Origin: Celoporthe dispersa
Lineage: Eukaryota > Ascomycota > Sordariomycetes > Diaporthales > Cryphonectriaceae
Direction of reading: 5' to 3'
Assembly: GCA_016584495.1 (NCBI GenBank)
Contig: WAID01000001.1
Coordinates: 434,001-498,000, forward strand
DNA length: 64,000 bases
The notes below the pieces were generated by a model, which saw nothing but the letters and a program-made list of their open reading frames with translations, did not search any database and was not told the origin of the DNA. Every line of letters starts with the position of its first letter. The stretch's first letter is position 1. The position numbers and the translations under genes were made by a program. Shown here piece by piece: positions 10,148 through 23,355 of the stretch.

Positions 10148-11002
10148 CTAGTAGTGGTCAGTCAAAGAGAAGATCACCTTACGTTGGCGAGAGCCAGGGA
10201 TAAAATAAACAAGAGAAGCCACTAGATAACATTCTATGATATCGTTTCGCCCATGATATTTTTCCAGCCCTCTGGATCACAAGATGCATCAGTATGGCGC
10301 TGGTGGTCCTGGAGAGGTAGTGTCTTAGGGCTGGCCGCTTCGATAACAGCACGATGGTATCCTGTAGGAGACCCCCGGGGCGTCACGGACACCAGGTGAT
10401 CAAGCACTGATCCTTTCTACAGCCTGTGATTGCAGCATCTCATTTGTTTGGAACAACTACTCCAAAAGATTTCATTCCTAGTCTGCCACTAAAGGCGCCT
10501 CGTGTAAGTAGCCAACGCCAGATGTGCAATGCTCTGGTATACATGAATGATCCTGCGATAGCTGAGGTACAACATCTAATCATCCTCCAATCAGTCGTAC
10601 AGAAAAATTGCCCAAAGATCCCGGTTCACCCTACCAATCGAGGGGAATATCGCTTTACACATATCGCTTGGTGAAGTTGCTCCTTCTGCGTGTGAGCCCT
10701 CTCTCTCGCGCGTGCGCCGGGCCGTCTAAAATGGATATCCTTCTAGCGAGCGACCTGACCCGGATTCCTTATTACACACATCTCATCATCCTGCGACGTC
10801 CGCATCAGCAGGAGGGGGAGGGGTCTCCTGTCCTGGTCAGCATCCCGCCCCCCCTCTTCCCGCGGTCCGCGGCTGCACCGTCAACTTTCTTTCCCGCCTC
10901 CTTGGTCGGTTTCATCTGCGATGGACCCAAGGAAGGCGACCTCCGCGCAGGCTCTCTGGCCTTGATGGGGGTGGGAAACGCGTTATCGCCCCTGAGTGTT
11001 GC
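10148..11002. other. intergenic spacer
   Basis: Between the hypothetical membrane gene (its 5' side) and the 3' end of MDS3. No coding sequence, RNA gene or repeat recognised. Confidence 0.5.
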
Positions 11003-14000
11003 TCAGCTTGCACCACCCGCTATGCCCAACCCCACTCTGGAGTTGGCAGGGGCACCTGTCGCGGTGCCGGTGCGCTCTCGCAGCTTGCGCCCCTCCATCA
11101 GGCCCCTGAGGCCGCGCTTCTGCAGCCCGATGACGCTGCTGAACTCCCCACTCCAGACCTCACGGCGGACGCCCCTCTCGGAGTCGCCCAGCTCGCTGGC
11201 GCTCCACTCGCTGCCGCTGACGCTCGCCGTCGCTGACATCTCATCGCTCGGCGGCCTGCTTGTCTGACCAGGCACGGCCGTGTTGATGCGCAGCATAGCC
11301 GTGTTCCTGTTGCTTGCACCGTTGGCATACAGCTCGTCGGTCGTCGAGGTCCCGTTCTGCGGCCTGAGCGGGGCGTCGCCGATCGTGCCCTCGAGACCGC
11401 CCAGCATGAAGTAGTTGGGGTTCAGCGTGCCGTCAATGCCGCGACCGCCTCCTGCCGCCATGGCGGTGGCATTGAAGATGGCCGCAGCGTTCCGGTTCTC
11501 GAAGAGCGTGTGAAGTCTCTCGACGATGGCCTCCAGCAGGCCATCGATTCGGTATGGCCGGGCGATCTGCAGCAATGAGCAGAGGATCTGAGGTGTACAC
11601 AGCGGCGAGCTCGGCCCTGGAAGGCTGCTGGTGTAGAGGTAGTGGAGGAGTGCCTGGACCGTGAGGTATGTGTGTGGGAGGTAGAGACATCGGGGCCGTG
11701 AGTTCGGCGCAAGGCTGCGCGGCGTGGGTGCGGCGTTGGGGTTTGTTTGTTCCTGGCCCGAGGCCCCGGACGCGGCGGTCCCGGCGGTCGAGCCAGCCAG
11801 TGTGGTCGCCGTCGACATGTCGCTCTCCCTGGTCCCGGTCCGCGTGGCCGGCGTGATGGTCAACATGGAACTCCTCACGCCTCCTGGCCCGGCAGCACCC
11901 AGCGACCGCAGCGTCATGGCGTCGCTGCCGTCCTGCATGGCTGTGCCCTCGCGGAGCAGCTGGACAAAGTACGGGCCCCACCTTCGACCTATTATCCTCG
12001 AGTTGATGGGGATCCTCTCGCCACCGATGCAGAGAATATCCATGTCCGCCAGCTCGCGCATGTTCAGCGCCTTCTCGCCGAGCTCCTCGCTCGCCCTCGA
12101 GTGGAAGCGCCCGCCAGCCGTTGCGCCGGCCTTGCGAGCCAGGCTGAGACCCGGACCGTTGTAGGGGCTGCTCGCGGAGATGAACCCAGACATGGGGCTG
12201 ACCTTGCGCGGGTTGTCGTAGAAACCGAAGGCCTCCAGCTCGACCATGCACACGTTGGTGAAGTTGATCCGGCGGTGGTTGTAGTCGTCCACCAGGCTTC
12301 GTTTCCGGTGGCCCAGGATGACAAAGGTGTTGCGTCGGCTCCACAGGACGCCGCGGTTCCAGCTGCCATCCCTGAAGACGCTGCCGCCGGCGTCGATCCT
12401 CATCCACTGCAGCGTGCGCAGGTCCAGGGCCCAGAGGGCGTATTCCTGCTTGGACGATGTCAGGTAGGTACCGCTGACGACGAAATATGTGTCGATGACG
12501 CCGCCGTTCGGGAACCTGAGCCCCGGAGGCGAGTAGGTGTTGGACATGGGCTTCTCGTTCAGGGCCCCGTCGCTCGACCGGATCTGCAGCTCCAGCTTCA
12601 CGTCGAGAAAGTTGTAGTTGGAGTAGATCAGCATGGAGGACCCGGGCTCCCTGGCCTCCCTGGCTGATGCCTCCCTCCAGGCGCTGCGTCCCATTTGCGT
12701 TCGCCTTGCCGATCTTGGCGGTCACAAGCGGAGGCAGCGGTGCGACTACACTCCTATATGCACCGCAGGACTTGCCCAGGGGCTGCGTCGATGTCCACTT
12801 CAGCGACCGCAGGTTGAAGACGCTGATCTGCTCAATGTAGTGGTTGGCGCCGTCCTGACCTCCTACCACGATCATCTCTGCGCCGCCTGTCCCGTCGATA
12901 TTGATGCCTATGCGGCCCTCGTTGGCGCCGGTGGCCGGATTGTGCTGCAGTGCCGACAGCGGGGCCTTGTGCGACGAGAAGGTGGCCGAGGACGGCAGGA
13001 TGCAGGCACAGTGGGCATAGCGGCCCTGGGGCGCGTCTGAGGTCGGGATGAAGGTCCACTTCCTCGTCGGGGCGTCGAAGATGTAGATATCAGACATGAC
13101 GGTGACGTCGCCCTGGCCGTCCACCGCACCAGCGGAGTTCTGCGCAGGAGACATGCCGCCGTAGCAGACCATCTTGGTGTCGCCTAGCGCACACATGGAG
13201 TGGAAGTATCTCGGCGGTGGGATGTCTCCCGTGGCCTGCAGCTTCGTCCAGTGCCGCCTGATCAGGTCCAGCTCGTAAAGGTCGGAGGTCAGCGGGGTGG
13301 GCCGGCTGCGGGATAATATCCTCCCGCCGAAGACGTAGAGCTTGTCGCCCACTATGGTCGTGGTCGCGCCGACAAGCGGGTGAGGCTCCCTGCCCGTGGT
13401 CCTGTGCACGTTACACAGCAGGCCTGATGCCGGCGACGGCCCGGGGCCTGCAGCGCCGCCCATGGCTGGCGTCCTCGACTGGCCGCCCGATGGTGATGGG
13501 CCTGCCGAGGCTGGCCCGGCGCTCTTGGGCGTCAGGTTATCGTTCTGCACGTCGTCGCCCCCGTCCGGTCTCGTGACAGACAGGCTGATCTGGCTGCTGC
13601 TGGTCGCCCCCAGGCCGTAGCTCTGTGATTGTTTTGGGTCCATGGTGCCGGCGCTGGCCTCGGTTTCGGATTCGCTGGGCACGTCGCTGTACGAGTTTGG
13701 ATCGAGGGTGACGGTGGAGATGCTGCCTTGGTGCTGGTGATGGTGCTGCGAGGCACCAGATGGATCTGGAGGATTCGCGGCGACAGGGATGCCCGGGCTG
13801 GGTGGCGGAGGCTCTGGGAGCGGCTTCGAGAGGCTGGTCTGGAAACTTAGGCTGCGGGCATGCTGGTGTGTTGGGGCCGAGGGAGATCTATTCGGGCCAA
13901 CAGCGGCGGGGGGAGGTGGACGGCTCCGGGGTCGGCGTGGAAACCTCTCTGTTGTGTTTCAGGGCAAGCTGCGATGGCTGGCGTTTTAGCTTGGCGAAGC

Positions 14001-14160
14001 CTCGGGAGAAGCTGGTTAGGATGTCGGAGGGGGACTTGGGGATCGGCTGCGCCTGGTTTCGGTCTCGCTCCCGAAAGTCGTCACAATCGTTCTCAGAGTC
14101 GGAGAAGCGGGAGAGATCGCCTTCCTGACTTCTTTGTTGTTGATGGCCTGCATTGTTCAT
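11003..14160 (-). CDS. MDS3: MDS3/PMD1-like kelch-repeat negative regulator (two frame breaks)
   Basis: About 1050 aa when two frame breaks are ignored. The start ATG at 14160 opens an N-terminal region with SPSDILTSFSRGFAKLKRQP. Kelch repeats follow (TIVGDKLYVFGGRI, PPPRYFHSMCALGDTKMVCYGG, EMIVVGGQDGANHY). The central and C-terminal part contains REAREPGSSMLIYSNYNF, a BTB-like segment (ADMDILCIGGERIPINSRII, then HTYLTVQALLHYLYT) and the conserved FENRNAAAIFNATAMAAGGG. Yeast Mds3/Pmd1 are kelch proteins that negatively regulate sporulation and act in pH/TOR signalling; a developmental-regulator role is inferred. Frame breaks lie at the 6-base run 13908-13913 and near 12673-12675, each consistent with one extra base. 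No intron was needed. A 5.6 kb gene-free region precedes it. Confidence 0.8.
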
Positions 14161-16132
14161 CGTCGTCAGCACGACTGCCGGCCCCAGACGCCCGACACGA
14201 CGGTTGTTGCTGCTACGCCTTTAGCCTGCCCAGGTCGGCGGCACCGAAACACTCTCGACAGGAGGGGTGGAGGGAGGCGGGGGGTGGTGTGGTGGGAGGG
14301 ATGTGGCGGGAGACCGGTCGTCGGTTGCGATGACCAGAAACAGAAGATGCCCAACTAAACAACCAAAAAAGAAAAACGACCAAAAAACAACCAAAACCAA
14401 AAAAAGAAACCACCGCCAAAATTTCAGGGTCTCGAAGTGAAGAAGGGCAATATTAAAGCTGCCATTGGTGGCTCTCTGAGAGGTAACGACAGACAGGTTT
14501 GACAGCAGACCGCCTCGAAAGGGGCGCGGTGGGGAGAGAGAGAGAGGGAAACGAAGGCAGGAAAACACTTCTTGACCTGGATAGGGTTGAACAGGGGGGG
14601 CCACCCGAGGCGAACAGGGGGGATATGTATGTGTGGTGGACAAGCGACGACGGATGAGTCGAGAGGCGACCCACGACGGTGGGACTCACGCGTGCGACCG
14701 GGATGATGTGCGGGAGGACGAGCAGCTGGGGGCGGCCACTTGGGGGAAACGGGCAAGTCGGTCAGATAGGATGTACAGGCCTGTGGGAACCTGTACGGAA
14801 GAGTGTGCATGTGGGATAAGATACTGTATCTCGAGGAACGTGGGATTCAGGGGGTTGGGAACACGAAGGAGGGCGGCTGATGAGGAGACAGAGGCTGAGA
14901 TGACACTCAGCACTTGTGAGCAGGCTTGGGACACCCATAGGGGAGAGGGGAAGGGGGAGGGGGAGGAACTCTTCCTCTGGTATCTCGTGTGTGTCAAGGC
15001 CCGACCCAGTCGAGTCGCTGGGCGAGGCCGACTGGGCGGGGCGGGGCCGAGAAACCTTGAGAGAGGGCGCTCGGCACAGAGCAGGAGAGCCCAGGCCAGG
15101 CCAAGCCAGGCCGCCCGGCTTGGGGCCAGCGCGGGCGTCCTCGCTCAGGCCCTAGAAGGTCCTCGAGAGTGAATGAGACCCGGGGCATCATGATGGGAAG
15201 GGCAAGGCGTCTTGTGAGATCATGTCCGATGGTGCAGGAATGCTAGTGTGACAGGTTCGGAACAATACCTTTCTCGGCACAGCGCGAGGACCCGTGGGGC
15301 CAGGTGCTGCAGGAATTAATCTCGTTAGAGGGGCTTCCAGAACGAGGCGTGGAAGCCTGCCAGACTGGTCGCTCAAGCTCACACTCACACACGAACACGC
15401 ACTCTCGCTCCCTCTCGCTCTCGAGGCGAGTGCGGCAAGAGGAGGCTGAGCGGCGAAGGATCAGGACGACGATGTGACCGGACACCCGTTCGACCCGTTC
15501 GACCGAGAAGGAGTGAGTCAGGGCAGAGAAGAGGACGGGATCAGGATGCGGCTGATCACGGTAGGCCTTGCCAGGGCGACAAAAAGAGGACCGATCTGCT
15601 CGTGCTCGTGGTCGTTTGTCAAGATGTCCCACCAACGTGACGCTTCGAAGGGGGGGGAGGGGGGCAAGGGCCGCTGTGGTGGAGCGGTGCACAGACAGGT
15701 GGGCAGCGCCCTGATCTGCTTTGTTGCAGTCGTCAAGGACCTCCGTGCTCCGCGGCCACGGCGTTGCCAGCTGTGAGGAGGAAGCTGAGGGCCTCGGGGT
15801 GAAAGGCAGCCCTCCAAAAAAAAAAAAAAAAGGTATTGCTGCTCTCGAGGGTCTGGATAGAGGCACCCTGGGTCTCCTGGCTGTGACAGTGAGAGAGCAA
15901 GAGAATGGTCGCAGGTAGACAAGAGCAGCGTCGACAAGAGTGTAAGGCGCAGACGACAGCGAGGACGACGGATCGCAGTTGGAGAAAATGCCCCTCGTAG
16001 CCTGTAGTTGTTGAATTAGGGTTCAGCACACATTGGTACGTATCGAAAAGGACCTCCACCCGCAACCTTTCCCCCAAGAAGAGAACGATACGACAAGGCA
16101 GGCGCGCGGGCGTCGGGGCTGTCTGTGTCTGT

Positions 16133-16138
<6 letters not shown>

Positions 16139-16176
<38 letters not shown>
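16139..16176. repeat. (GT)n microsatellite
   Basis: Uninterrupted GT dinucleotides, about 19 units, preceded by a degenerate GTCTGTGT stretch. Confidence 0.95.
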
Positions 16177-16179
<3 letters not shown>

Positions 16180-16378
16180 AAGATCGCAGCGGTCAGACTC
16201 GATGTCACGAGAAAGAGGGTCTCGAGAGGGGGATAACGACGTCCAGAAGAGGAAAGAAGTCTGCAGCGGGATTGACTGATCTGAGGGGGGTTCTGCGAGG
16301 CGGATGCAGCAGGTGTGGTGGCATCTGGATAATCCTCGATCCTCTTCAGGCTGGCTGACTCTGACTTTGGCTCCTCTT

Positions 16379-16403
<25 letters not shown>
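16379..16403. repeat. (TC)n microsatellite
   Basis: About 12 perfect TC dinucleotides in the MDS3 upstream region. Confidence 0.95.
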
Positions 16404-16410
<7 letters not shown>

Positions 16411-16926
16411 ATTCTCTCTATCCTCCTCTGCTGTTGTCTTGGTTCTGGGGCCTCCTGAGCCCCTGGTCTGACTGTGTCTTGACCTGCGAGGCCAGGGAGG
16501 TGGTAATCGATGTGGATGCTCGACGTGCGTGTTGGCGGGCACTGGGCACAGATATCGATCGACTCCTGTGCCTCCCCGTGTTGCTTGTGTATTATGTAGT
16601 AGTATACTGGACTGATCAATTGGACCAACAGACCACTGTGCCCTGCACCTCGACGGAAGGTTTGTGCCGACCTTTTTTTTTTGTTCTTTCTTTCTTTTCT
16701 TTTTCTTTTTGGTGTCAATGCGGTGCGGCGCAGGGCGTCAGCCAACCCAGACCGACAGAGGTTGTTGGTTGGGTGTGGATGGACGTCGAGGTACGGCGGA
16801 ATGTCAGGATCTGGAACAGAGGCCGCGCCGTAGAGCTTCTTCTCTGCCAGGTGGGTGGGAACAGGATTGATGTAACAGCAGAGGCAGGCCAGGCAAAGAT
16901 AGAGACGGAGATAGAGATAGATAGAG

Positions 16927-16958
<32 letters not shown>

Positions 16959-19260
16959 TCGTGCTAGATCAGGGGCTTGCTCCTCATGTGCACGGCTTTG
17001 TGCGCGCTGAGCAAAGGTACAGCCGTTGTGGGGAGGGGAAACCGAGCGAAGGAACAGGATTGGGTTGATATCGTCCAAGGGAGGAGCCTGTGCGGTGTTT
17101 TCTGTGCTGTGCGCTTGCTTGGGCCTGCGCAGCGCTGCAGTCAGGTCTAAAGTCTATAGTGGCCGTCGCAAGTCGCAGCTCCCAGTTGCAGGCTGCAAGC
17201 TAGCTACATGGTAGTGTGGTGGTACTACTGATACGTGCTGCTGCTACTGTACATGGTACAACAGCAGGTGCCGTTGCCCCTCGTGGGGACCCGAGAGGAT
17301 CTTGTTCCCAAAGGGCCCTGTCGACCCCCTCCTTAGGATACGCCCTCACGGTTCGGGCGCGTAGGATCTGCCCAGTGAGAGACAGAATGTCCGAGGTGCC
17401 TGTCCTGAGAGCAGTTGTATGGCGTGTGGGATTGGCTCCTCAGGGCTTCCTGCGACGGGTCTACACTGGCGCCCTTGGGAAGAAGGGGGGGAGGGAGGAG
17501 GGGGCGGCTGCACGTGTGGTCTGGACTGCCATGGTTACTTATGTACGTGGTGCTACTAGCACCATGTATGGCACATACACTACAGCCTATGTACTAGAGC
17601 AGTAGAGGTCCGCCAGGTGGGGGGGGGCCCGGTTGGTGGATTGGCCCTTGGCGTTCCTGTCAGTCCGCCTATGCCCAGAGTGCTGTGAAGTACTACCATG
17701 GGGTACCATAGTAGCTCTAGCACCTCTTTTACCCCTCCAACCTCCAAGCCTGTCCCCCCCCCTTCAGGCTTACGAGGTATCATACAAAAAATCCTTAGCA
17801 CCCTTGACACCCTGGTTTACCCCTCCCCCCCTTCGGCCCTCCCCACATAGGATCCAGGGTGTGCTATCGAAACTGGAATGACTTCTACTATGTTTGTACT
17901 ATGGAATAGTACGTACACGATGTGCTGGTGGTACAAGATAGATGAACCTCGGGTCGGATCCACGGAAGAATCAAGGGCACTTGTTCTAAATATTCCGGTC
18001 TTCCTATAGGTACCTAATTCAAGGTCGAGCTAAAAGATGGATGGAGTATGATGTGCCCCCTCCCCCCGGACCACACAAGCTATCAATATCTCAAGAGGGA
18101 GAGGGGAAGAAGGGGGGCAAAAAGGAAAGAAGAACCAAAAAAAAAAAAAAAGGGAAACAAGCGATGGGCGCTGTGACAGATGGACAGGTAGCAGCGGAAT
18201 TGCTTCTGCGACCCGCACGTCCTTCAGTCCCGTCACCCCTAGACTGAACAATCGGACGAAAGAGCCCATGCCCGTCCCTGCAGCTCCACGCAGGGCTCAG
18301 GCGCGGATTCTGCCCGCCCTTACTACATTTCAAGCTACATGGATGGACGGTATGTATGTCCCATAGTACTGTGAGTACCATGTACGGTAGTAGCATCTGG
18401 TCGTTCGTTGTTTAGACAGTCCCGTCCACATCGTTTGCGACTCTGCGAGATGTTCAGGGCCCTCCCTCCCTCAATACCACGATAGAGATATATAAGCTTT
18501 GGGCATCTTTGTCGAGCCGTTTGTTCAGGTACCACGGTTCTCGGCTGCCCATGAAGCCCGGATATTCTCCGAATCAGTTCTCCCTCTCTCTCACCCCTTC
18601 AAGCCCACTTGGCGGGAGGGTCAGACGGATGTCGTCAATCCGAAGGAAAAAAAGGAGGGAAGCACCAGGGTGGCGCGGCTGGAGCGTAGAGTCAACTTTT
18701 ATTTAGTTTCTTATCCAATACTTTGTCTTACCTGGAGAAGAGGAAAAGGACAGGGCAGATAGGTTCTTGCACTGAGGAACGTAATTTTCCCCCCTCCCCC
18801 CTGTGACTTACCATGGTCTATCGGAGTGATCCGATCAGACCACACTGGGGGGAACAAGGAAAAAAAATAAGCACGACACCAGATCTGGCCATGCTCTCTC
18901 TCTTTCGCTTTCTTCTAGTAGGTGAATGACCCCTGGGGCGAGGGCAGGCGGGGGAGCCACCACCCAACAGAAACCACCCCTTTTCCCGTCCTACCTCGGC
19001 TCCTCCTTTGGGCTGGCTGACGCCCCGATCTGGATTTGGGCTCACTCGTCCTTGTTCATGGCAGAGAAAGGAAGAGAGACAGGAAGAGAAAGAGAGAGCG
19101 AGCTGTGTGGGCTGTCTGTCGGCCCTGTGTGCTCACGGCCATCAGCAGATGTAATTCCTCGCGGAGGCGCGGACATACGATGATGGGTGGGATCTACATA
19201 TGGCTGAACAGAAATACGGACAAATTTGTAAATCAGTGTCGTTGGGATCACACACACACG

Positions 19261-19261
<1 letters not shown>

Positions 19262-19306
<45 letters not shown>
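19262..19306. repeat. (CA)n microsatellite
   Basis: About 22 CA units, flanked by interrupted CA repeats on both sides (19249-19345). Confidence 0.95.
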
Positions 19307-19309
<3 letters not shown>

Positions 19310-19792
19310 GCACACATACAAGCGCGTACACATACACACACCGCCGACGCACGCCGTAAATCGTCAAATGAGGTCGGCAGCTTACAGCCTAGCCATGACG
19401 TAGCAAGAGGGAGGGATGGATGGATGGCCAACCAGTCTGCTGTGTTCCCCCTTCGACAGCACGGAGAGGGAGGGGATCCCGGGGCCGACACCCCGAATCA
19501 CCAATCATCACACTGCACTGCAATGCGAGGTGCTACTGCAGTCGGGATCTCCGGTATGCGCTCACTCAAGGGACTTCTTCCTAGAATCACCGAGATCTCG
19601 CTTTGGTAATGATACCGCCCTGGCGGAGGTGAACTGCACGGCTGTCACAGTAGTATTTGCTTGTAGGTTCACACCTGAGATTCTTATTCCCCGCCTTGAT
19701 TTTTATATTATTCAATTATTTTTTTTGCCCCTTCTTTTCCCAAGAGATCCCTTATCCCTTTAACTTCTGGACCACTTGCAGCCTGTGATCAC

Positions 19793-20731
19793 CTATTTGC
19801 CAGCAGTGGCCTTCTCCTTGGCCAGCGGGGTGAAGCGCAGGTAGGGCTTGACGATGCGGAAGTCCGGGAACAGCTCCTTGGCCTGGTCGTTCTTGACGGA
19901 CGGGTGGACGATGACATCGTCGCCAGGGACCCAGTTGACGGGGGTGGTGATCTTGTTCTTGTCGCCGGTCTGCAGGGGAGTCGACGATGCGCAGGATCTC
20001 GGCCGAGTTGCGGCCGGTGGACGCAGGGTAGGACAGGATGGTGCGGATGGTCTTCTTGGGGTCGATGACGAAGACGGAGCGGATGGTGAAGGCGATGCCC
20101 TTCTCGTCAACGTTGGTGGTGTCCTGGTAGTCGAGCCTATTTGTGATGGTATTGTTACTACACAGGCCGGCACCGAGCACGAGCATGCAGGCTCGAGGGC
20201 AGAAGACAAGGAAGGACAGGAGGGGATTTCCTCTCGTGCGTATACGTACATGTCATAGAGGTAGGCGACCTTCCTCTCCTTGTCGGCCACGATGGGGAAG
20301 TTCAGGGTGTTGCCGCTGATCTCCTTGATGTCACTGGCCCAGCCCTCGTGGCTGTCGACGGTGTTGGCGCTCAGACCCAGGAGCTTGACGCCGCGCTTGT
20401 TGAACTCGGGCTCGAGGCGGGCCATCTCGCCGAGCTCGGTCGTGCACACGGGGGTGTAGTCCTCCGGGTGGGAGAAGAAGACGACCCAGTTGTCACCAAT
20501 GTACTCGTGCAGGTCGATAGCGCCCTTGGTGGTGTCGGCCTGGAAGTTAGGGGCGACGGTGCCCAGGCGGAGACTATGATCAGTGGAGGGAACATCTCGT
20601 CAGCCTTTGCCTGCTCCTGGTCAAGAGAATGGAGGCCCGGGGCACATGGCTGCCAAGACAGCAAGCAAGGAGGAAGGGAGGGGGTGTATGGTATGATAGC
20701 ACACTTACGGAGCAGCTCTTTGTTCAGCCAT
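19793..20731 (-). CDS. 1-Cys peroxiredoxin, Prx6 type (frame break)
   Basis: Three exons: 20709-20731 (MAEQRAAP), 20250-20573 and 19793-20136. The introns are 20574-20708 (gtaagt..atag) and 20137-20249 (gtacgt..atag). The protein is about 229 aa, the usual Prx6 length. The peroxidatic cysteine lies in HPEDYTPVCTTELGEM. The family C-terminal domain is present (NWVPGDDVIVHPSV, KPYLRFTPLAKEK). It reduces H2O2 and lipid hydroperoxides using one catalytic cysteine. No mitochondrial presequence is visible, so a cytosolic site is inferred. The frame breaks at the G4 run 19975-19978 (one extra base), between ILRIVDS and QTGDKNKITTPVNW. Confidence 0.9.
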
Positions 20732-22112
20732 CGCGTCGTCGGTAAAGAATATGGGGTGTTGAGGTTCAAAAAAAATAATTTAACTTCAAGGTATAGTATA
20801 TGTGTAAATACGCTATACGTGTATCGCAACCTGGGGAGAGCAACAATAACGAAGCAATATGGTACGCAGGGAGAGGGTTTGGAGGTGAGGGAGAAGTTGT
20901 CTCAGAACCTTGCAGATGGCGGGGGAGGGGCTATGATGAGCTAAATAAGTTCAAGGAGAAGGCGCGGCTCGCCCTCCATCTATCTGTGCTGTTGCACGTT
21001 AGCTGCCCAACCTTTCCCGCCTTTCCCAATTTTTTGATATGTCATTGACTGCTCAAACTTTTACGAGTTGGATTAGTCAAGTCAGTGTCAGGCACCATGC
21101 GAGATGGATTTCTCAGCTGCCGAGTTTCTCCATCCCTCGTCACATGCCTTAGGTCGACTGCAGATCATCCTCCTGTCTCGGTCGCCCTTCACTGCCTTCA
21201 GTTGTACATGAGGCTCTGTTTTCGTCTTCCTCTCGAGGTTCTCATCAGGACAGCTGAGAGAAGAGGACCACCCCGTCCTCCTCTCTCGAACCTAGCAGAC
21301 GAAGCTCTGTTGAGATCATCTTGGCGCAGCTGGCGCAGAAGGCGCAAGCCCGTCTCCTGATGATGGAATTACATGTTGCCCAACGATGCTTCGATTCCGT
21401 CAGCACGAGGGGCACCAGGAGAGCAGGGGGGGCAAGGGTGGAGGGGTTGCCACGAGATGTCGCCATCACGGAGCTCAATGATTCGCCAGACCTGTGCTCC
21501 TTGGGCTGTCTTGTGGGGGTGGGAGGCTTGCTCTGCTCTCCGCTTCCGGAGCTTTTTTCTTTTTTATTTTATTTGGACATCATACTACGTACTAAACCAG
21601 CGGTACTAACTGTAGCACCGCCGTACTGTACAATGCTCTGATCTTTCCCCATCTGGCATTTTCAAGGGTCCTCGACTGCCAAGAGCCTTGCGTGCCTCGA
21701 TAGAGTGTGTACGTATTATGCGCCATTACACCGCGCGCCAATTAGCTCGTCACCCTTCTCCCCTCTCCTGGCGATCTGTCACGGTTATGGCCTGGCGAGG
21801 TTGGAACGATCTGCCATGCGCTGAACTATTTGATTGATTGATTATAGATCTCCCTTGGCCTCAATCATGCCCTTTAGCGGTGACACCTTGGGCACGAGGG
21901 GTTTCTAGTGAGAATCACTTGTACAGCCCATGGACGTCATGGAAAAAATGCATAGCTGATCTCTCTCTTTCTCTCTTTCTCTCTTTCTCTCTCTCCCTCT
22001 CTCTCTCTATAAGAATATATATCAACATACAACATATCCATATATACTCTGGCAGGCACATATACACACACACAGCTTCTCTATCGTGTATTACTTATAT
22101 ACACACACGCTC
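20732..22112. other. intergenic spacer
   Basis: Upstream of the peroxiredoxin gene and downstream of FAT1. It has poly-T/A runs and a CT-rich tract at 21960-22010. No coding sequence recognised. Confidence 0.55.
21960..22009. repeat. (CT)n-rich tract
   Basis: Imperfect CT/CTTT dinucleotide tract about 100 bp downstream of the FAT1 stop codon. Confidence 0.85.
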
Positions 22113-23285
22113 TCACAGCTTCACCCTCCCACCCTCCACCGCCTCCCACTCCCTCTTCGTAAATGGCACATATCTTCCACCTTGAAGCCAGTACATCTCA
22201 TCACCGCCCGTCTTGTCTGGGTCCACTCCTCCCGCCCGCAGGTCCTGCTTCTGCTGCTTGTTCGTGCCAGTGGTCTGCATCTTGCCCGGCTGCGTGATGC
22301 GCAGGAAGACGGGCGCCGCGTACCTGGGCAGTGCTTTTCTGACGTGCTCACCCAGGCTCGACAGCACCTCCGGCATCGTCGTCGTCGTCGTCCCCTCGTT
22401 CAGGACGATCGCGGCACACCCGGCCCGCCCGTCGTGGTGTGGCACCTGCACGCCGTACACGTTGGCCTCGTGGACCGCCGGGTGGTGGCCCAGCGCCTGG
22501 CTGACCTCGGCCGTGGACACGTTCTCGCTCTTCCAGCGGAACGTGTCGCCGATGCGGTCGTGGAAATAGACACGGCCCTCGCTGTCCCAGCGCATGACGT
22601 CGCCCGTCCGGAACCACGCGTCGCCCTTGCTGAACACATCCCGCAGGATCTTCTTGTCGGTCGCCGCCCTGTCGCCGTAGTAGCCCTGGAACCTCTTCTC
22701 GAGGTCCTTCTCCGGCAGCCTGAACAGGAACTCACCCGGCTCCCCTGGCTTCGTCGCCCGGCAGAAGCCCGTCTTGGGGTCCCGCCACGGCAGGTCCGTC
22801 GTGAAGTCGACCTCCACCAGCGCGGTCCCCGAGCCGATGACGGCCGAGTAGACCCAACCCGTCCGCCCGACCGCGCCCATGCTGAAGTCGTTCCTGCTCA
22901 GGTTCCACGTGGCGAAGCTGCCCTCGGTCGCCCCGTAGAACTCGGCAATGTACTCGACCCCGAACCGCTGCTTGAACTTGTTCCACACGTCTGGCCGCAG
23001 CCCGTTGCCCAGCGCCACCCGCACCCGGTGGCTCCTGTCTAGATTCTCGCCCGTCGCCGGGTCCGTCTCCACGGGCGCCGTGAGCAGGTACCGCAGCGTC
23101 TCCCCGACGTACTGGATCATGGTCGCATCGTAGCGGCGCACCTCGCTCCAAAACGTGTGTGTTGAGAACTTGGCCCCCAGCGCGACGGTCGCGCCGCTCA
23201 GAGCACGTTAGCGACGCACAGGATCGCGCCAGAAGAGTGATAGAGGGGCATGCACTGCCAGGCATGTTGTCAGTTTCACATATAT

Positions 23286-23355
<70 letters not shown>

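Larger units (their letters stand above)
14161..19792. other. 5.6 kb gene-free region upstream of MDS3
   Basis: No supported gene on either strand. ORFs here are short or built from microsatellites. It holds a GT repeat, a TC repeat, a CA repeat, poly-A/poly-T runs, and scattered GGTAC/TAGTA palindrome-like motifs around 17200-17250, 17540-17610, 17689-17715 and 18355-18395. It probably contains the long promoter and leader of MDS3 and, at its right end, the 3' UTR of the peroxiredoxin gene. Confidence 0.55.

Noticed and set aside
16023..17078. Minus-strand ORF of 351 codons in the MDS3 upstream region
   Set aside because: Composition is dominated by microsatellite translation (poly-Thr/His, Cys/Val runs) and there is no conserved motif.
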